64,000 nucleotides of DNA from Roseospira goensis (GCF_014197795.1 NZ_JACIGI010000014.1:1-64000), one strand, 5' to 3'; positions 1-8,777 are shown, counted from the first letter of the stretch. The notes: generated from the sequence alone by a model not told the origin. Translations and numbers: made by a program.

Positions 1-47
1 AACGGGGCCTCCCTGGCAGTCTGTGTCGTGTCGCAACTACCAGTGTG

Positions 48-614
48 TCAGACCGTCCCGTTGTCCGCCCCTCCCCGATTTTCCGTCATGAACCATTTTT
101 TTGCCTGTCGAACAGGCATGGCGGTGATAACGGCATAGTAGGCGCCGTCGCGACCGCGTTCCAGTTCAATGCTGGCCGTGGAGTCGTATCCGCCGCCTGT
201 CTTTGACAGAAGAAGGCGTCCGTTCTTCTGTTCCCATACGGTGTCGTAGTTCTGGGCAACGTCGAAAACGAAGTCCTCGACCGAGGCATACCTGGCCCGT
301 TGAATGCGCTCCGCCTTGCCAGCGTCAATGTGATCGCGCCCGTATGTTTCGGACGCGCCACGACGCATCCGGATCGGACCCGGAGGGTAGCGACCGCCGG
401 CAGCGGATTCAACAGCGGCGTCGATTTCTCCAAAGTCAAGCGTACCGTTCGGCGCCCGAACGAAGTCCTCGGGTGGAGAGGCTCGCCCCTCATTTGACGG
501 ATCGCCCGGGGCGTTGGGGACACGCGGTGCCGCCACGGGGGGCGTGCCGGCCTGGGGCGCCGCACCGCGCCGGTTCAGCCCCCCCCAGGTGGTCCTGGAT
601 CGGCACCGCTTCAT
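48..614 (-). pseudogene. C-terminal toxin-like (PBECR-type) segment split from the upstream phage protein by a frameshift
   Basis: The reading frame overlaps the end of the 490-2877 gene in another frame and continues its sense after an eight-base C run (579-586; G run on the coding strand). Removing one base from the run joins the two into a protein of roughly 940 residues. The last 120 residues have an alternating helix/strand pattern with ARYASVEDFVFDVAQNYD followed by a strand-rich end. This resembles the phage-Barnase-EndoU-ColicinE5/D-RelE-like nuclease domains found at the C-termini of phage structural polyproteins. The family call is pattern recognition, not a search result. Whether the frameshift is real, programmed or a sequencing error cannot be decided here. 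Confidence 0.5.
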
Positions 615-2877
615 AGCGGTCCGTGTTCAGGGCCTCGACGGCGCGGCGGTCGAAGGTCTCCAGGATCGCGTCGCCGGTTCGCCGGTCCCGGATCACCCAG
701 CTCGCCGTCCGGTCCAGGGACGCCCCGGTAACGGCCGGGCGTTGCGTTTCCGCCGGCGCCGGGAGCGCCGCCCCGTCTGCGACCTCAGGGGCGCTCCCGG
801 CCGGACCGGTGTTGTCTTTGCGGGGCTCCCGGGGCAGTGGCCGCACCGCCCCGGGCGGGAACGGTTCGATGTCACCGGTGCCGTCCAGGCGTACCGCGAT
901 CTCACCCCCGCCGGCGGAGACCACGGTGCCGGCCCCGTCAGCGACCGCGACGCGCGCCCCGACCGCGAGGGCTTGGTCACCAGGAACCCGGCGCATCTCG
1001 CCAGCGAGGGCGCGGCGGGCGAACGCCTCGCCCTGATCGTCCACATATCCCCGCTCGAGGGATCCGAACGCTTCGGCCTCACCGCTCCCCCCGCGAACGA
1101 TGCGCCCCTCGGGGTCGACATGGTAGGGCACGCCGTCCCGATCGACATAGGCCCCCGGTTCGAGCTGCGCCCGCGCGACCAGGGCGTCGCGCTGGTCCTG
1201 GCGCGCCCGCCACCGATCCGGGGCGGTGTCCACGATCATGTCTTCGGTCAGATCCAGCGGCGGCGGGTCGTCCACCACCATGTCTTCTGTCAGGTCGAGG
1301 GGCGGCGGCCCGGCGTTCGCTCCGCCCGGTCGCTCGGGGATCAGGTCGTCGAACAGGGACGGGGGCGCCCCTGTGGGGGCGCCGGCGGAGGCCGGCGGGG
1401 GCGGGGCCGGCGCTGGCGCGGACGCCGCGTTGATGGCGTCCTCCATCGCCGCCTTGCCTTCGCCGATGATTTCGTTCGGGATCGGCGAACGGAGATCGCC
1501 TTCGTTGAGGTCGACGGTTTCGACGGGCGGCAGCCCGGCCGGTTGGGGGGGCTGGGCCTGAAGGTCGCGCAGCGCCACCGGCTCCAGATCGCCGGTGTCG
1601 TCGAGCCGCACCATGGCGCCGCGCCGGTCGACGCTCTCGACCGTGCCGGCAACCGGACCGTCGGGCGTGGCGACGGTAACACGGGCGCCGGGCTCGGGCT
1701 TCGGGCCAGGGGGCAGGGGTGGGGAGGCGCCCGGGGCCTCCGCGAACCCGTCGTCGCCGTCGCGCAGGTCCGCACGCGGGGCGGTCGGGTCGGTGGCGCC
1801 GCCACGCTGGCGGGCGAATGTCGAAGCTACAACGGAGAAAATCGCGCCAACGGCGCCACCGGCCGCCGCCGATTCCCCCGCGCCTTCGAGTACGTCGCGC
1901 TCCGGGTCGTACAGCCCGGCCGCGATCAGGTTGTTGCCGACCGCGTTCAGAGCCTCCTGGGCTGCCTCTTCGCCCATGCCCTTGAGCCCCTCGGCGATGA
2001 TGCGCCGCATCCGGCGACCGCCCACCGCGTCCAGACGCTTGAGCACCTGGCCGATAGGCAGGCCCTCCCCCGCGCCCACGGCGGCACCCCCCGTTGCGGC
2101 CCGATAGGCCGTCTCCAGGTCGGCGCCGCTCTCCAGGGCCTCCCGGAAGGTGTCGGTGCTGTTGACGGCTGCGCCGGTTGCGCCGGCGGCCAGGGCAGCC
2201 GGCACCCGCGCCGCCGCACCAGCCGCCCCCGTCGCGAGGAACGCGCCCGTCGAGCCCAGGGCGTTTGGCACGGTGTCGCGCCAGAAGTCGCCCTTGTAGT
2301 CCGGGTTGCCGTGCAGCGGTGCGCCAGGCTCGTCGTACAGGTCGCGCACGGCCTCGCCGGCCCCGTAGAGCGCGGTCTCACGCGGGTCCGTCAGGGTCGG
2401 GGCGACGTCTGCGATCTCACCCTCGATCCTGCGCCGAAGAGCCGTCGCTTCGTCGGTGTCGCCCGCCTTGAGCGCCCGCCAGTAGCGCGCCGCATCGCGC
2501 AGGACCGTGGTGTCCCGGCTGTCGAGGGTGCCCCAGACCTCACCCGGACGCCCGCCCTCGGCCGCGACCGCATCCAGACGGTCCATGGCCTCCAGAGTGC
2601 GGCGCCGGGCGCGCTGCGCGGCCGAGTCCACCTGCCCAGCCAGGATCGCGGGGGCCTGAAGGGCCGACGCTCCCGCTGCCGCAGCACCGGCGCCGAGCTG
2701 GCGCACGAAATGGTCGGCCGTGCCGATGTCGGTGCCGGCCTGTTCGCCCGCTTGCGGACGCGCGGCCGGGATCAAGTCATCAAAAAGCCCGCCGTTCATG
2801 GGCGGGCTTGGTGCGGGCGAGGACTGCGGGATCAGGTCGTCGAAGAGACCCGCCCCCGCCCTGACTTCAACAGCCAT
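490..2877 (-). CDS. Large phage virion-associated (possibly ejected) protein with LFDDLIP repeats
   Basis: A 795-residue, Ala/Gly/Pro-rich protein of prophage origin. The heptapeptide LFDDLIP occurs at residues 11-17, 31-37 and 508-514, and a second repeat (LDLTEDMVVD / LDLTEDMIVD) follows the third copy. Residues about 200-360 are glycine- and alanine-rich with a helix containing EEAAQEALNAVGNNLIA, as in large phage proteins that interact with membranes. Two short SH3/KOW-like repeats (GARVTVATPDG... and GARVAVADGAG...) lie near residues 400 and 690. The start at 2877 is one base after the stop of the upstream gene. The C-terminus is probably altered by the frameshift at 579-586. No enzymatic motif was recognised; an internal or ejected virion protein is an inference from composition and context. 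Confidence 0.6.
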   Translation of the reverse strand: MAVEVRAGAGLFDDLIPQSSPAPSPPMNGGLFDDLIPAARPQAGEQAGTDIGTADHFVRQLGAGAAAAGASALQAPAILAGQVDSAAQRARRRTLEAMDRLDAVAAEGGRPGEVWGTLDSRDTTVLRDAARYWRALKAGDTDEATALRRRIEGEIADVAPTLTDPRETALYGAGEAVRDLYDEPGAPLHGNPDYKGDFWRDTVPNALGSTGAFLATGAAGAAARVPAALAAGATGAAVNSTDTFREALESGADLETAYRAATGGAAVGAGEGLPIGQVLKRLDAVGGRRMRRIIAEGLKGMGEEAAQEALNAVGNNLIAAGLYDPERDVLEGAGESAAAGGAVGAIFSVVASTFARQRGGATDPTAPRADLRDGDDGFAEAPGASPPLPPGPKPEPGARVTVATPDGPVAGTVESVDRRGAMVRLDDTGDLEPVALRDLQAQPPQPAGLPPVETVDLNEGDLRSPIPNEIIGEGKAAMEDAINAASAPAPAPPPPASAGAPTGAPPSLFDDLIPERPGGANAGPPPLDLTEDMVVDDPPPLDLTEDMIVDTAPDRWRARQDQRDALVARAQLEPGAYVDRDGVPYHVDPEGRIVRGGSGEAEAFGSLERGYVDDQGEAFARRALAGEMRRVPGDQALAVGARVAVADGAGTVVSAGGGEIAVRLDGTGDIEPFPPGAVRPLPREPRKDNTGPAGSAPEVADGAALPAPAETQRPAVTGASLDRTASWVIRDRRTGDAILETFDRRAVEALNTDRYEAVPIQDHLGGAEPARCGAPGRHAPRGGTACPQRPGRSVK

Positions 2878-2878
2878 G

Positions 2879-3739
2879 CTACGGCGCCCCCGGCAACGTC
2901 AGGCCATACTGGCGCAGGCGCGCCCGCACGGCGGCCGGGTCGGCGCCGGCGGCGATGGCCCGTTGCGCCTGCTGAAGCGCCTGCTCGGCGGTCACGCCAG
3001 CCGGCAGCCCGGTTTGCTCCGTCGGCGCCTGCCCCGCCGAGAGGGACACTCCGTCCCCACCATGCGCCCCCTCGCGCGGCGTCACGCCGGTTGGGATATC
3101 CATCGACACGCCGTTGCCCGCTCTGGGGGCACTGACCGGCGCGGGGGCGTGCACTACAGGCGGGGGCTCCGGCGGCCCGAACAGTTTGTCCGCCGCCACG
3201 CCGCCCCCTGGCATGGCGCGCAAGGCCGCCTCCACGTCCTCGTTCGACGGCTCTCCGTAGCCCGCCCCGTTCGCCTTCGCGCGCCGCCGCGCCTCGGCTA
3301 GCATCTGGTTAAGAGCCAGAGGGGGCCTGTCTTCACTGGCCGCTCCCTCCTGGCGCGATCCCAGCGTGTGCAGCCGATTCGTCGTCGTGTCGACCTGATA
3401 GGACTGGCGCGGGTCGAGCCCGTGCTGTTCGACCTCCTCCGGGGTCAGCGGACGATACTGCCCGCGTCCGGCCGCCGTGCGGGCGAGCGCGTTGCTGTGG
3501 CCCACCGCCGCCATATCCCGGTCATGACCGAACCGCCGGTCCAGCATGCCCCTGTCGTGCTGTTGCCGGGCCTCCCGGTCCTGGACGCTCCAGGCCCGAT
3601 CGCGCAAAGCCTTTTGCTCCTCGTAGGCCATCTTGGCCTCGGCGATGCGCTGTTGGCGCAGGTCCTCGCCGCGTGCGACCAGGCCCGTGCCCAGGCCGGT
3701 CAGGGCGCCACCGAAAGCGGCCAGCAGTCCGTTCGCCAT
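2879..3739 (-). CDS. Phage-type hypothetical protein, 286 aa
   Basis: The protein starts with a short hydrophobic glycine-rich segment (MANGLLAAFGGALTGLGTGL). A highly charged, probably coiled-coil stretch rich in Arg, Gln and Glu follows (residues about 22-75), then a low-complexity Pro/Ala/Gly region and a helical C-terminus with a repeated Ala/Gln/Arg pattern. It is the middle gene of three tightly packed genes: its ATG overlaps the stop of the preceding gene (ATGA) and its stop is one base before the next start. I do not recognise the family. The layout suggests a minor virion or tail-injection protein expressed together with the large downstream protein. Confidence 0.6.
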   Translation of the reverse strand: MANGLLAAFGGALTGLGTGLVARGEDLRQQRIAEAKMAYEEQKALRDRAWSVQDREARQQHDRGMLDRRFGHDRDMAAVGHSNALARTAAGRGQYRPLTPEEVEQHGLDPRQSYQVDTTTNRLHTLGSRQEGAASEDRPPLALNQMLAEARRRAKANGAGYGEPSNEDVEAALRAMPGGGVAADKLFGPPEPPPVVHAPAPVSAPRAGNGVSMDIPTGVTPREGAHGGDGVSLSAGQAPTEQTGLPAGVTAEQALQQAQRAIAAGADPAAVRARLRQYGLTLPGAP

Positions 3740-4254
3740 CAGATCGCCTCCTGCTGCTGCCGCGGCGGCCCCTTGCGACGCCGCTTGCGCGCCCGCCCGG
3801 CGCGACGCGCGGCCCGGCTCGGCGGCGGGGGCTCCTGGCCCGCGCCCCGGCCCGGTGCCGGCGCGGCCCCGCCCTCCATCTCGGCCATGCGGGCTTCAGC
3901 CTCCCGAGGGTCAATCAGGCCGGCCCGGCCGGCCAGGTCGGCGTAGCGCGTGACGATCTCCAGGAAGGCGTTGGTCGCCTGCTCCTCGGTCATCTCACGG
4001 CCCCGGATTTCCTCGACGGCTTCGACCGCTTCGCGGGTGGTGTCGACCAGGGCGGCGAACATCATGTCCTGGGTCACCGGCCGGCCGGCCTCGCGCGCGC
4101 TCACCAGCACACGGACAGCGGCCTGGGCAATGGGCTCGATCAGGCCCAGGGCCGGGTCGGGCGCGGCCTCGACGCCCGCCTTCACCGCTTGGAACACGCC
4201 CTCGGAGTACAAAATCTGGCGCATGGCATCGAGCGTCTGGTCGTACAGGCGCAT
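3739..4254 (-). CDS. Phage-type hypothetical protein, about 171 aa
   Basis: A mainly helical protein (MRLYDQTLDAMRQILYSEG...) with an Ala/Glu-rich core and a strongly basic, Arg/Lys/Gln-rich tail of about 40 residues that could bind nucleic acid. The frame stays open upstream to 4398, but that part overlaps the divergent ASCH gene and is unlike the rest in composition, so I prefer the ATG at 4254. A GAGGAG lies directly before it, closer than usual for a ribosome site, so the start is not certain. It overlaps the next gene by ATGA. No known family recognised; the prophage position is the main clue. Confidence 0.5.
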   Translation of the reverse strand: MRLYDQTLDAMRQILYSEGVFQAVKAGVEAAPDPALGLIEPIAQAAVRVLVSAREAGRPVTQDMMFAALVDTTREAVEAVEEIRGREMTEEQATNAFLEIVTRYADLAGRAGLIDPREAEARMAEMEGGAAPAPGRGAGQEPPPPSRAARRAGRARKRRRKGPPRQQQEAI

Positions 4255-4332
4255 CTCCTCGGGTGCGCGCTCTCGACGCTGCGGGCCCTCATCCCGGCCG
4301 ATGCGCCGGTGCCGGCGTGAGGGAGGGCCATC

Positions 4333-4848
4333 ATGACAGATGACCTCCCCGAAATCGCGCCGTCCGTCCGCCAGCCGTGGGCCTGGGCCATCATCCACGG
4401 CGGCAAGGACGTCGAGAACCGGTCAGCCGCCGCCGTGCGCCACGGCATGAGGCCGGGCCGCATTGCGATTCACGCCGCCAAAGGGCTGACCCGCGCGGAA
4501 TACGAGGATGCCCGCGATGTCATGGTCCGGATCGGAGTGGCTTGCCCGCACCCGAGCGACTTGATCCGTGGCGCCGTGATCGGCAGCGTCACGGTGACCG
4601 CCGTCGTCAACGCTAGCGACAGCCCGTGGTTCTTCGGGCCGCGCGGACTCGTGCTCGCGGACCCCAAGGATTGTGATCCGATCCCGGCGCGCGGCGCTCT
4701 CGGGTTCTTTCGCTGGTTCGGTGGCGGCGAGCCTCTTCTGGCCGCGCCCTTGATGCGTCATTGGCCGAACGGCCCGCACCCCGGTGCGCGTGCGGTAAGC
4801 CCCCCGACCGCCCCCACGCCGGACCTGTTTCGCGAGGCGCCGGGATGA
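4333..4848 (+). CDS. ASCH-domain protein (prophage accessory)
   Basis: The N-terminal half contains the ASCH/PUA-like signature: SVRQPWAWAIIHGGKDVENRS, then GRIAIHAAKG and IRGAVIGSVTVTAVV, with a late GALGFFRWF. ASCH domains form an RNA-binding-like beta barrel and are common in phage and mobile-element genomes; proposed roles involve RNA or modified-nucleotide recognition. At 171 residues it is a normal single-domain size. A good GGGAGGG ribosome site lies at 4321. It diverges from the phage genes on the minus strand and heads a cassette: its stop overlaps the methyltransferase start (ATGA), so the two are probably co-translated. Confidence 0.75.
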   Translation: MTDDLPEIAPSVRQPWAWAIIHGGKDVENRSAAAVRHGMRPGRIAIHAAKGLTRAEYEDARDVMVRIGVACPHPSDLIRGAVIGSVTVTAVVNASDSPWFFGPRGLVLADPKDCDPIPARGALGFFRWFGGGEPLLAAPLMRHWPNGPHPGARAVSPPTAPTPDLFREAPG

Positions 4849-5882
4849 CCCACCTCTTCGCGCCACAGGCCGCTCAGGCCGAGATCATTGTCGACAGCTT
4901 CGCCGGTGGCGGCGGCGCGCGCGACCCCTGGCGCACGGCGGCGGAGATCATCGACTGGTCACGGCCCTGCCATTCGATCTTCCTGACGCCGGACGCGGCC
5001 CGTGCGGTCGGCGTCAAGCGCCCGCTGGCCGAGGCCACGCTGCGCCGCGTTGCCCGCGGCGTGGTGCGCTATGTGCTCGACCATCCGCGGCCGTTTGTCA
5101 TTCCGGTGACGCACGGGGGCGATGCCCGCTGCTGGGATTCGGCGGAGCCCCTGCGAACGATCACGACCGCCCGCCGCGGGGAGATGATGGTGGCGGTGCC
5201 GTCGCTGGTGCAGACCGGCTACGGCGAGCGTTCCGGCCAAGCCCCGCGCGTGCCCGGGCTCGGCAAGCCGCTCGGGACCGCGGTGGCCGGCGGCACCAAA
5301 CACGCCCTGGTCGCCGCCTTTCTGGCACGGCACTACACGGACCAGGGGCAGCGTCCGGGCACGCCGCTGGACGAGCCGATCAGCACCGTCACGGCCGTCG
5401 ACCACCACTCCGTGATCGCGGCTCACCTGACGCAGTTCCGGGGGTCGAACCGGGGCAGCGCGGGCGACCCGCGCGATCCCCTCGCCACCGTCACCGGCCA
5501 GGGCACCCACGCCGGCCTGATCGCGCCGTTCCTGGCGCGGTACTACGGCGAGGGCGGGCAATGGGCGGCCGTGGATGAACCGCTGTGCACCGTGACGACG
5601 CGCGACCGCATGGCGCTGGTGACCGTGCATCTCGATGGTGTGCCGTACGTCATCGCCGACATCGGGATCCGCATGCTGAGCCCACGTGAACTGTTCCGCG
5701 CCCAGGGTTTCCCGGACTCCTACGTCATCGACCTGGAGATCGGCGGCCGGGCGGTCAGCAAGGCGCAGCAGGTGCGCTGCGCCGGCAACAGCGTGTGCCC
5801 GCCGCTGGCGGCGGCCTTGGCGCGGGCCAACGTGCCCGAGCTGGCCGCCGGCGCCGAGAGACGGGAGGCCGCCGCGTCATGA
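4845..5882 (+). pseudogene. Phage-type DNA cytosine-5 methyltransferase with internal deletion
   Basis: The N-terminus keeps motif I (DSFAGGGGA), then jumps directly to RDPWRTAAEIIDWS, a segment that in full-length phage relatives follows the catalytic half. Everything between is missing: the Pro-Cys catalytic loop, the ENV motif and the following strands, an estimated 150-200 residues. The remaining 300 residues look intact. They hold repeated segments of the type EPLRTITTARRGE / EPISTVTAVDHH / DPLATVTGQGTH / EPLCTVTTRDR, and the C-terminal motifs IGIRMLSPRELFRAQGFP and QVRCAGNSVCPP. The encoded 345-residue protein cannot be an active methyltransferase if this reading is right. Start chosen at the ATGA overlap with the ASCH gene. 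Confidence 0.75.
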
Positions 5883-6118
5883 GCGCTGCCCACCGCACCT
5901 CGCCCGACACGCGCGGCTGGCCACGTCTGATGCGCCGACAGACTGTCGCGGCATATCTGGACGTGTCGCCCGCAATGGTCGACACTCTGGATCTGCCGTC
6001 GCACAAGATTCGGTCCATGCGCTACTGGCTGCGCGACGAGGTCGATTCCTGGATCGACCGACAGACCGGCCGCACCAGCGAGCCGCATCCAGCCCAATGG
6101 CTGGAGCAGTGGGGATGA
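5879..6118 (+). CDS. Small helix-turn-helix, excisionase-like protein
   Basis: A 79-residue basic protein with an HTH-like core (LMRRQTVAAYLDVSPAMVDTL) followed by a short wing-like region ending in DEVDSWIDRQTG. It resembles the small AlpA/excisionase-type DNA-binding proteins found just upstream of integrases. The start at 5879 overlaps the methyltransferase stop (ATGA), and the integrase follows after 7 bases, so ASCH, methyltransferase, HTH and integrase look like one transcript. A role as recombination directionality factor or repressor is inferred from size and position only. Confidence 0.55.
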   Translation: MSAAHRTSPDTRGWPRLMRRQTVAAYLDVSPAMVDTLDLPSHKIRSMRYWLRDEVDSWIDRQTGRTSEPHPAQWLEQWG

Positions 6119-6125
6119 CGGGGCA

Positions 6126-7088
6126 ATGACGGTCCTGCGACTGCGGCACGTCCAACGCATCCGCTCGCGCGGGCGGACGTATTACTATCACCGGCCGACA
6201 CGCACGCGCCTGCCCGGCGAGCCGGGTAGCGCTGAATTCATGGCCGCCTACGCGGCGGCCGAGGGGCAGATGGCCCCGCCCCCAACGCCCGGCACCCTGG
6301 GCAGTCTGATCGAGGCCTACCGCGCGAGCCCCGAATATGCCGCCCTGGCCGTCGAGACCCGGCGGGACTACGCCCGCGTGCTGGACTGGCTGGGCAAGGG
6401 GCGCGACACCCCCTTGCCGGCGGTCACGCCGCGCTTGGTTTTTGCCTTGCGTGACAAGGCGTTCGAGCAGCACAAGCGCCGATTCGCAAACTACTTGGTG
6501 CAGGTGTTGAGCCTGCTATTCAACTGGGGAAAGCCGAGAGGATTTGTCGCCACGAACCCCGCCGAGGGCGTGGCGAAAATCAAGAAACCGCGCGGCGAGA
6601 AGAAAGCCAACCGGCCCTGGCAGTGGGAGGAACTGGCCGCCGTGCTGGAAGCCACCGCCTCGCACCCCGGCATCCGTGCGGCCGTGGCCCTGGCTGCGTT
6701 CACCGGCCTGCGCCAGGCCGACTGCCTGTCGCTGCCCTGGTCCGCGTGTGCGGACGGGCGCGTGTCGGTGCGATCACACAAGACCGGCATGTCCATTCGC
6801 GTGCCGATGCACTCGATGCTGGCCGAGGTGCTGACCGCGACGCCCCGCCGCTCGCCCATCGTGGTGACGGGGCAGGGCGGGGCACCCTACACCGGCTCGG
6901 GCTTCCGCGCCGAACTGCGCAAGATCATGAAGCGACTGGAAGGGGCCGGTCAGGTCCAGGCCGGCCTGACGTTCCACGGCTTGCGCCACACAGCGGGGAC
7001 CATGCTGGCCGACGCGGGATGCGACAGCCGCGACACGCGCGAGAACAGACGCGGACCGCGCTGTAAAACAGCAGGGGCGAGAGTGTAA
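6126..7088 (+). pseudogene. Tyrosine recombinase (phage integrase) lacking its catalytic C-terminus
   Basis: Residues about 55-150 form a SAM-like core-binding domain (LGSLIEAYRASPEYAAL...). The catalytic domain follows with the first Arg in AAFTGLRQADCLSLPW and the HGLRHT motif near residue 286. After DAGCDSRD the sequence departs from the family: the LGH...Y region with the nucleophilic tyrosine is absent and the frame ends in a short unrelated basic tail. The normal last exon-like stretch seems deleted around 7030. In the adjacent frame the 3' sequence resembles the usual end of such integrase genes, which supports a deletion rather than an unusual family. The product should not catalyse recombination. 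Confidence 0.75.
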
Positions 7089-7127
7089 AACACACCCTCG
7101 CCCCAGCAGGTAACTCATTGAGAAATA

Positions 7128-7203
<76 letters not shown>

Positions 7204-7311
7204 GCTCTCTGACCCGCGTCGCGCCAAGCCCGACCGGGGGGCGGCCAGTGCCGCCGTGGGGACGCTTTCTTAGAGGACTTTCACCGGGCTGTCAAACACC
7301 CTGTTGACGCT

Positions 7312-7452
7312 ACAGCCGATTGCGACAAAGCGGACTCGCGGCGCGATTTCGGTTTGCCGCAAAAATCGGCTGAGACTCATATAGTTAGCTGGTTAGCGCG
7401 GAGTCACGCGATCAATCCGAACCACGCCGTGTTTCCGATTGATCGCGATCCG
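7312..7452. repeat. Dispersed double-hairpin element, copy A
   Basis: The first hairpin pairs CAGCCGATT (7313-7321) with AATCGGCTG (7364-7372) around a conserved GACTCGCGGCGCGAT core. The second pairs CGCGATCAATC (7407-7417) with GATTGATCGCG (7437-7447). The same order of blocks is found at 8010-8098 (shortened) and 18429-18564, and inverted at 11516-11606. It fills much of the 340-base spacer 7204-7543, which has no other recognisable gene. Confidence 0.75.
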
Positions 7453-7543
7453 CGCTGGTGACGCTCCGACGCGCGACGGCCCCCACGGGCGTCCGGCCAC
7501 GGACCCTGCGTCCGACCGGGACGCTGCCGTCATGCGGGAGGGC

Positions 7544-7960
7544 TCACCCGGACGGGCCGGGCGTGCCCACAGGGGCCGCAGCAACCCGACCACGCGTCCC
7601 GGCACCGAGGCGCCAGCGCCGGCGGCTGGCGATCGGCGCTGTGCGATGGATCACCACGCGGACGGCGCGCGGCAGCCGCTGGGCGATGTGGCCGAGCCCG
7701 TGGTCCAGGGCCGGCAGGCGGTACCGCAGCCAGCGGATGCCACGCCGGGCCACGACGGACTCTCGCGCCAGCAGGAAGGCGCCGAGGGCCAGGAACACGA
7801 TGCCGAAGGGCAGGGGAGTCGGACCGGTGATGGCACCCAGGATCAGGCACACCACCCCGGCGCCCACCCCGGCCAGGCGGCGCACCGGTCCGCGCCGCCG
7901 GTGCGGGCGGCGGGCGGCGCGGGGGGCCGGCACAGGGGCGGGGGGCGTTGCGGTCGTCAT
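7544..7960 (-). CDS. Small inner-membrane protein of unknown function
   Basis: A 138-residue protein with a Pro/Arg-rich N-terminus of about 30 residues. Two closely spaced membrane segments follow (LAGVGAGVVCLILGAI and PFGIVFLALGAFLLA), separated by GPTPLP. An Arg-rich amphipathic region (ARRGIRWLRYRLP) and a basic tail complete it. The hairpin of two helices around a Gly/Pro turn resembles the PGPGW-type putative transmembrane proteins, but the exact motif is not present. It lies between two copies of the dispersed double-hairpin element. No function can be assigned. Confidence 0.6.
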   Translation of the reverse strand: MTTATPPAPVPAPRAARRPHRRRGPVRRLAGVGAGVVCLILGAITGPTPLPFGIVFLALGAFLLARESVVARRGIRWLRYRLPALDHGLGHIAQRLPRAVRVVIHRTAPIASRRRWRLGAGTRGRVAAAPVGTPGPSG

Positions 7961-8009
7961 ACCGCAGGATATGGCGCCGCCCGAGTGAACCGCAAGCCGC
8001 GGCGGACCC

Positions 8010-8098
8010 TACAGCCGATTGCGCCCCCCCGAACTCGCGGCGCGATTTCGGTTTGTGGTGATCATCGACGGTGACTCATCCATTGGTCGCGATCCGCG
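8010..8098. repeat. Dispersed double-hairpin element, copy B (degenerate)
   Basis: The left part (ACAGCCGATTGCG, then GAACTCGCGGCGCGATTTCGGTTT) matches copy A closely. The middle has diverged and only the right end of the second hairpin remains (GGTCGCGATCCGCG). The copy ends exactly at the stop codon of the downstream YqaA-family gene, as copy C does at the ycjF stop. Confidence 0.65.
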
Positions 8099-8677
8099 TT
8101 AAAGCAGCCGCAGCGCCAGGAAGCCGCCCAGCAGCAGCACGAACCCGAGGGTGACCAGCAGGCCCAGCCGGCGCTCGATGAAGGCGCGCATGGGCGGCCC
8201 CCACTTCCACAGCAGCGCCGCCACCAGGAAGAAGCGGGCCCCGCGCGACAGCACCGAGGCGACGGCGAACACGGCCGGGTCGAGCTGGGTCACCCCGCTG
8301 GCGATGGTGATCACCTTGTAGGGGAACGGCGTCGCGCCGGCGCCGGCGACGATCCAGGCGCCCCATTCATTGTACAGGGCCTGGAACTCGGTGAAGCGGT
8401 CCAGGTAGCCATAGAACGCCAGCACCGGCTGTCCTACCGCCTCGTACAGGAACAGGCCGATGGCGTAGCCGGCGAACCCCCCGGCCACGCTCGCCACGGT
8501 ACAGACGCCGGCGATCAGCCAGGCGCGGTGGGGCCGGGCCAGGACCATCGGGATCAGCAGCACGTCGGGCGGAATGGGAAAGACCGAGCTTTCGATGAAC
8601 GAGATGAGCGCCAGGATCCACAGCGCGTGCCGGGTCTGCGCCATCCGCATGGCCCAGTCGTAGGTTGTCCGCAGCAC
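8099..8677 (-). CDS. YqaA-family (DedA/VTT-type) membrane protein
   Basis: About 192 residues with several membrane helices and the family core SFIESSVFPIPPDVLLIPMVLARP. A glycine-rich segment (ASVAGGFAGYAIGLFLYE) and GAGATPFPYKVITIASG follow. YqaA proteins are VTT/SNARE-associated-domain relatives of DedA, whose better-known members act in lipid scrambling and membrane homeostasis; the role of YqaA itself is not settled. I chose the GTG at 8677, which gives the usual N-terminus (VLRTTYDWAMRMA) after a GGAG. The longer frame from 8716 adds an unlikely polar stretch. The stop abuts repeat copy B. Confidence 0.8.
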   Translation of the reverse strand: MLRTTYDWAMRMAQTRHALWILALISFIESSVFPIPPDVLLIPMVLARPHRAWLIAGVCTVASVAGGFAGYAIGLFLYEAVGQPVLAFYGYLDRFTEFQALYNEWGAWIVAGAGATPFPYKVITIASGVTQLDPAVFAVASVLSRGARFFLVAALLWKWGPPMRAFIERRLGLLVTLGFVLLLGGFLALRLL

Positions 8678-8777
8678 CGCCTGTCTCCGCTCTGATCCGT
8701 CGTGCGGCCGGCCCACGCCCCCTGCTCCCCCGGGGCGTGGCGTCGCGCCGCCCGGGTTCTAGCAGGCGGCCGCGGCC

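Noticed and set aside
514-3135. Long plus-strand frame over the phage genes
   Set aside because: Mirror frame of the minus-strand phage genes, whose repeats and tight start/stop spacing show the real strand.
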